From: Flavivirga eckloniae
GTDB lineage: Bacteria; Bacteroidota; Bacteroidia; Flavobacteriales; Flavobacteriaceae
Length of the DNA: 64,000 nucleotides
Assembly (NCBI RefSeq): GCF_002886045.1
Contig: NZ_CP025791.1
Span: forward strand, 2,061,001 to 2,125,000
Reading direction: 5' to 3'
Part shown: positions 63,977 through 64,000 of the stretch, piece after piece
How positions within the stretch are numbered: the first letter of the stretch is position 1
Layout: every line of letters begins with the position of its first letter
The notes under the pieces: generated by a model
Told to the model about the DNA's origin: nothing
Database searches by the model: none
The model's input: only the letters and a program-made list of their open reading frames with translations
Made by a program: the position numbers and the translations under genes

Positions 63977-64000
63977 ATGAGTTTAGTAAGATTAAATATT
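63977..64000 (+). CDS. Start of a DUF151 bifunctional-nuclease-type gene (partial)
   Basis: ATG at 63977 followed by SLVRLNI reaches the end of the window after 8 codons. Flavobacteria often have a DUF151 bifunctional nuclease gene after etfA that starts with MSLVKLNI or similar. The call rests on those 8 residues and on the gene order, so it is tentative. Confidence 0.5.

Overview
The window is a low-GC chromosomal segment from a marine or soil-type member of the Flavobacteriaceae (Bacteroidota). The evidence is the type IX secretion/gliding operon gldK-gldL-gldM-gldN, a separate gldB-gldC pair, exosortase XrtF with its partner protein, a SusD-like lipoprotein, a TonB-dependent receptor, many Cys-anchored lipoproteins, and promoters with the Bacteroidota -7 box TAnnTTTG. 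I saw no rRNA, tRNA, CRISPR array or intact transposase gene. Most of the window is core genome.

Layout. 1-3.5 kb: an edge-truncated leucine-rich repeat protein, an ABC-F ATPase, a DUF983 protein and a small secreted protein. 3.5-4.0 kb: a composite repeat element. 4.0-11.2 kb (minus): an FAD oxidoreductase, then gldN, gldM, gldL and gldK, then an arginase-family enzyme. 11.3-18.1 kb (minus): topA, two tandem paralogous membrane proteins and three lipoprotein genes, one with LVIVD repeats. 18.2-25.7 kb (plus): miaB, a small protein, a receiver-less sigma-54-type activator, lptE, a TPR-like protein, secG, groES and groEL. 25.7-26.5 kb: nested miniature mobile elements. 26.5-31.3 kb (minus): an immunity-like protein, two uncharacterised exported proteins, a nitrilase-family amidase and an orphan SusD fusion. 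31.7-35.9 kb (minus): a metal-handling cluster of two HMA proteins (one fused to a MauE-like membrane domain), a TonB receptor and a HYC_CC_PP protein. 36.1-37.7 kb: the exosortase F pair and a GAF protein. 38.3-46.2 kb (plus): purH, then the rod-shape operon mreB-mreC-mreD-mrdA-rodA followed by a predicted lipid-anchored peptide deformylase. 46.3-52.0 kb: a secreted esterase, gldC-gldB, nadE, a LuxR-type regulator and dnaG. 52.3-57.3 kb: an AraC regulator with a divergent membrane/SRPBCC gene, a broken small gene, a beta-helix lipoprotein and a MopE-motif/hydrolase fusion. 57.4-57.8 kb: a second copy of the miniature element. 58.1-64 kb: a DUF5686-type outer-membrane protein, the pyruvate dehydrogenase E1 beta subunit, etfB-etfA and the first codons of a DUF151-type nuclease gene.

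How the genes fit together. GldK-N form the core of the type IX secretion and gliding motor, and GldB and GldC are accessory gliding proteins. MreBCD, PBP2 and RodA build the lateral wall. LptE, SecG and GroESL serve envelope biogenesis and folding. EtfAB and PdhB belong to central carbon and electron metabolism.

Most notable observations. (1) Three miniature inverted-repeat element families lie in convergent gaps; a 250-bp element is inserted in another element with an 8-bp target duplication, and the matching empty site lies at 57.5 kb. (2) A GC-rich palindromic repeat is translated in frame inside the TonB receptor. (3) A peptide deformylase with intact active-site motifs carries a lipoprotein signal. 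(4) The DnaG primase lacks all four zinc ligands. (5) A LuxR regulator has Glu in place of the phospho-acceptor Asp. (6) The metal-handling cluster and the orphan SusD fusion have roles that are not obvious from the sequence.
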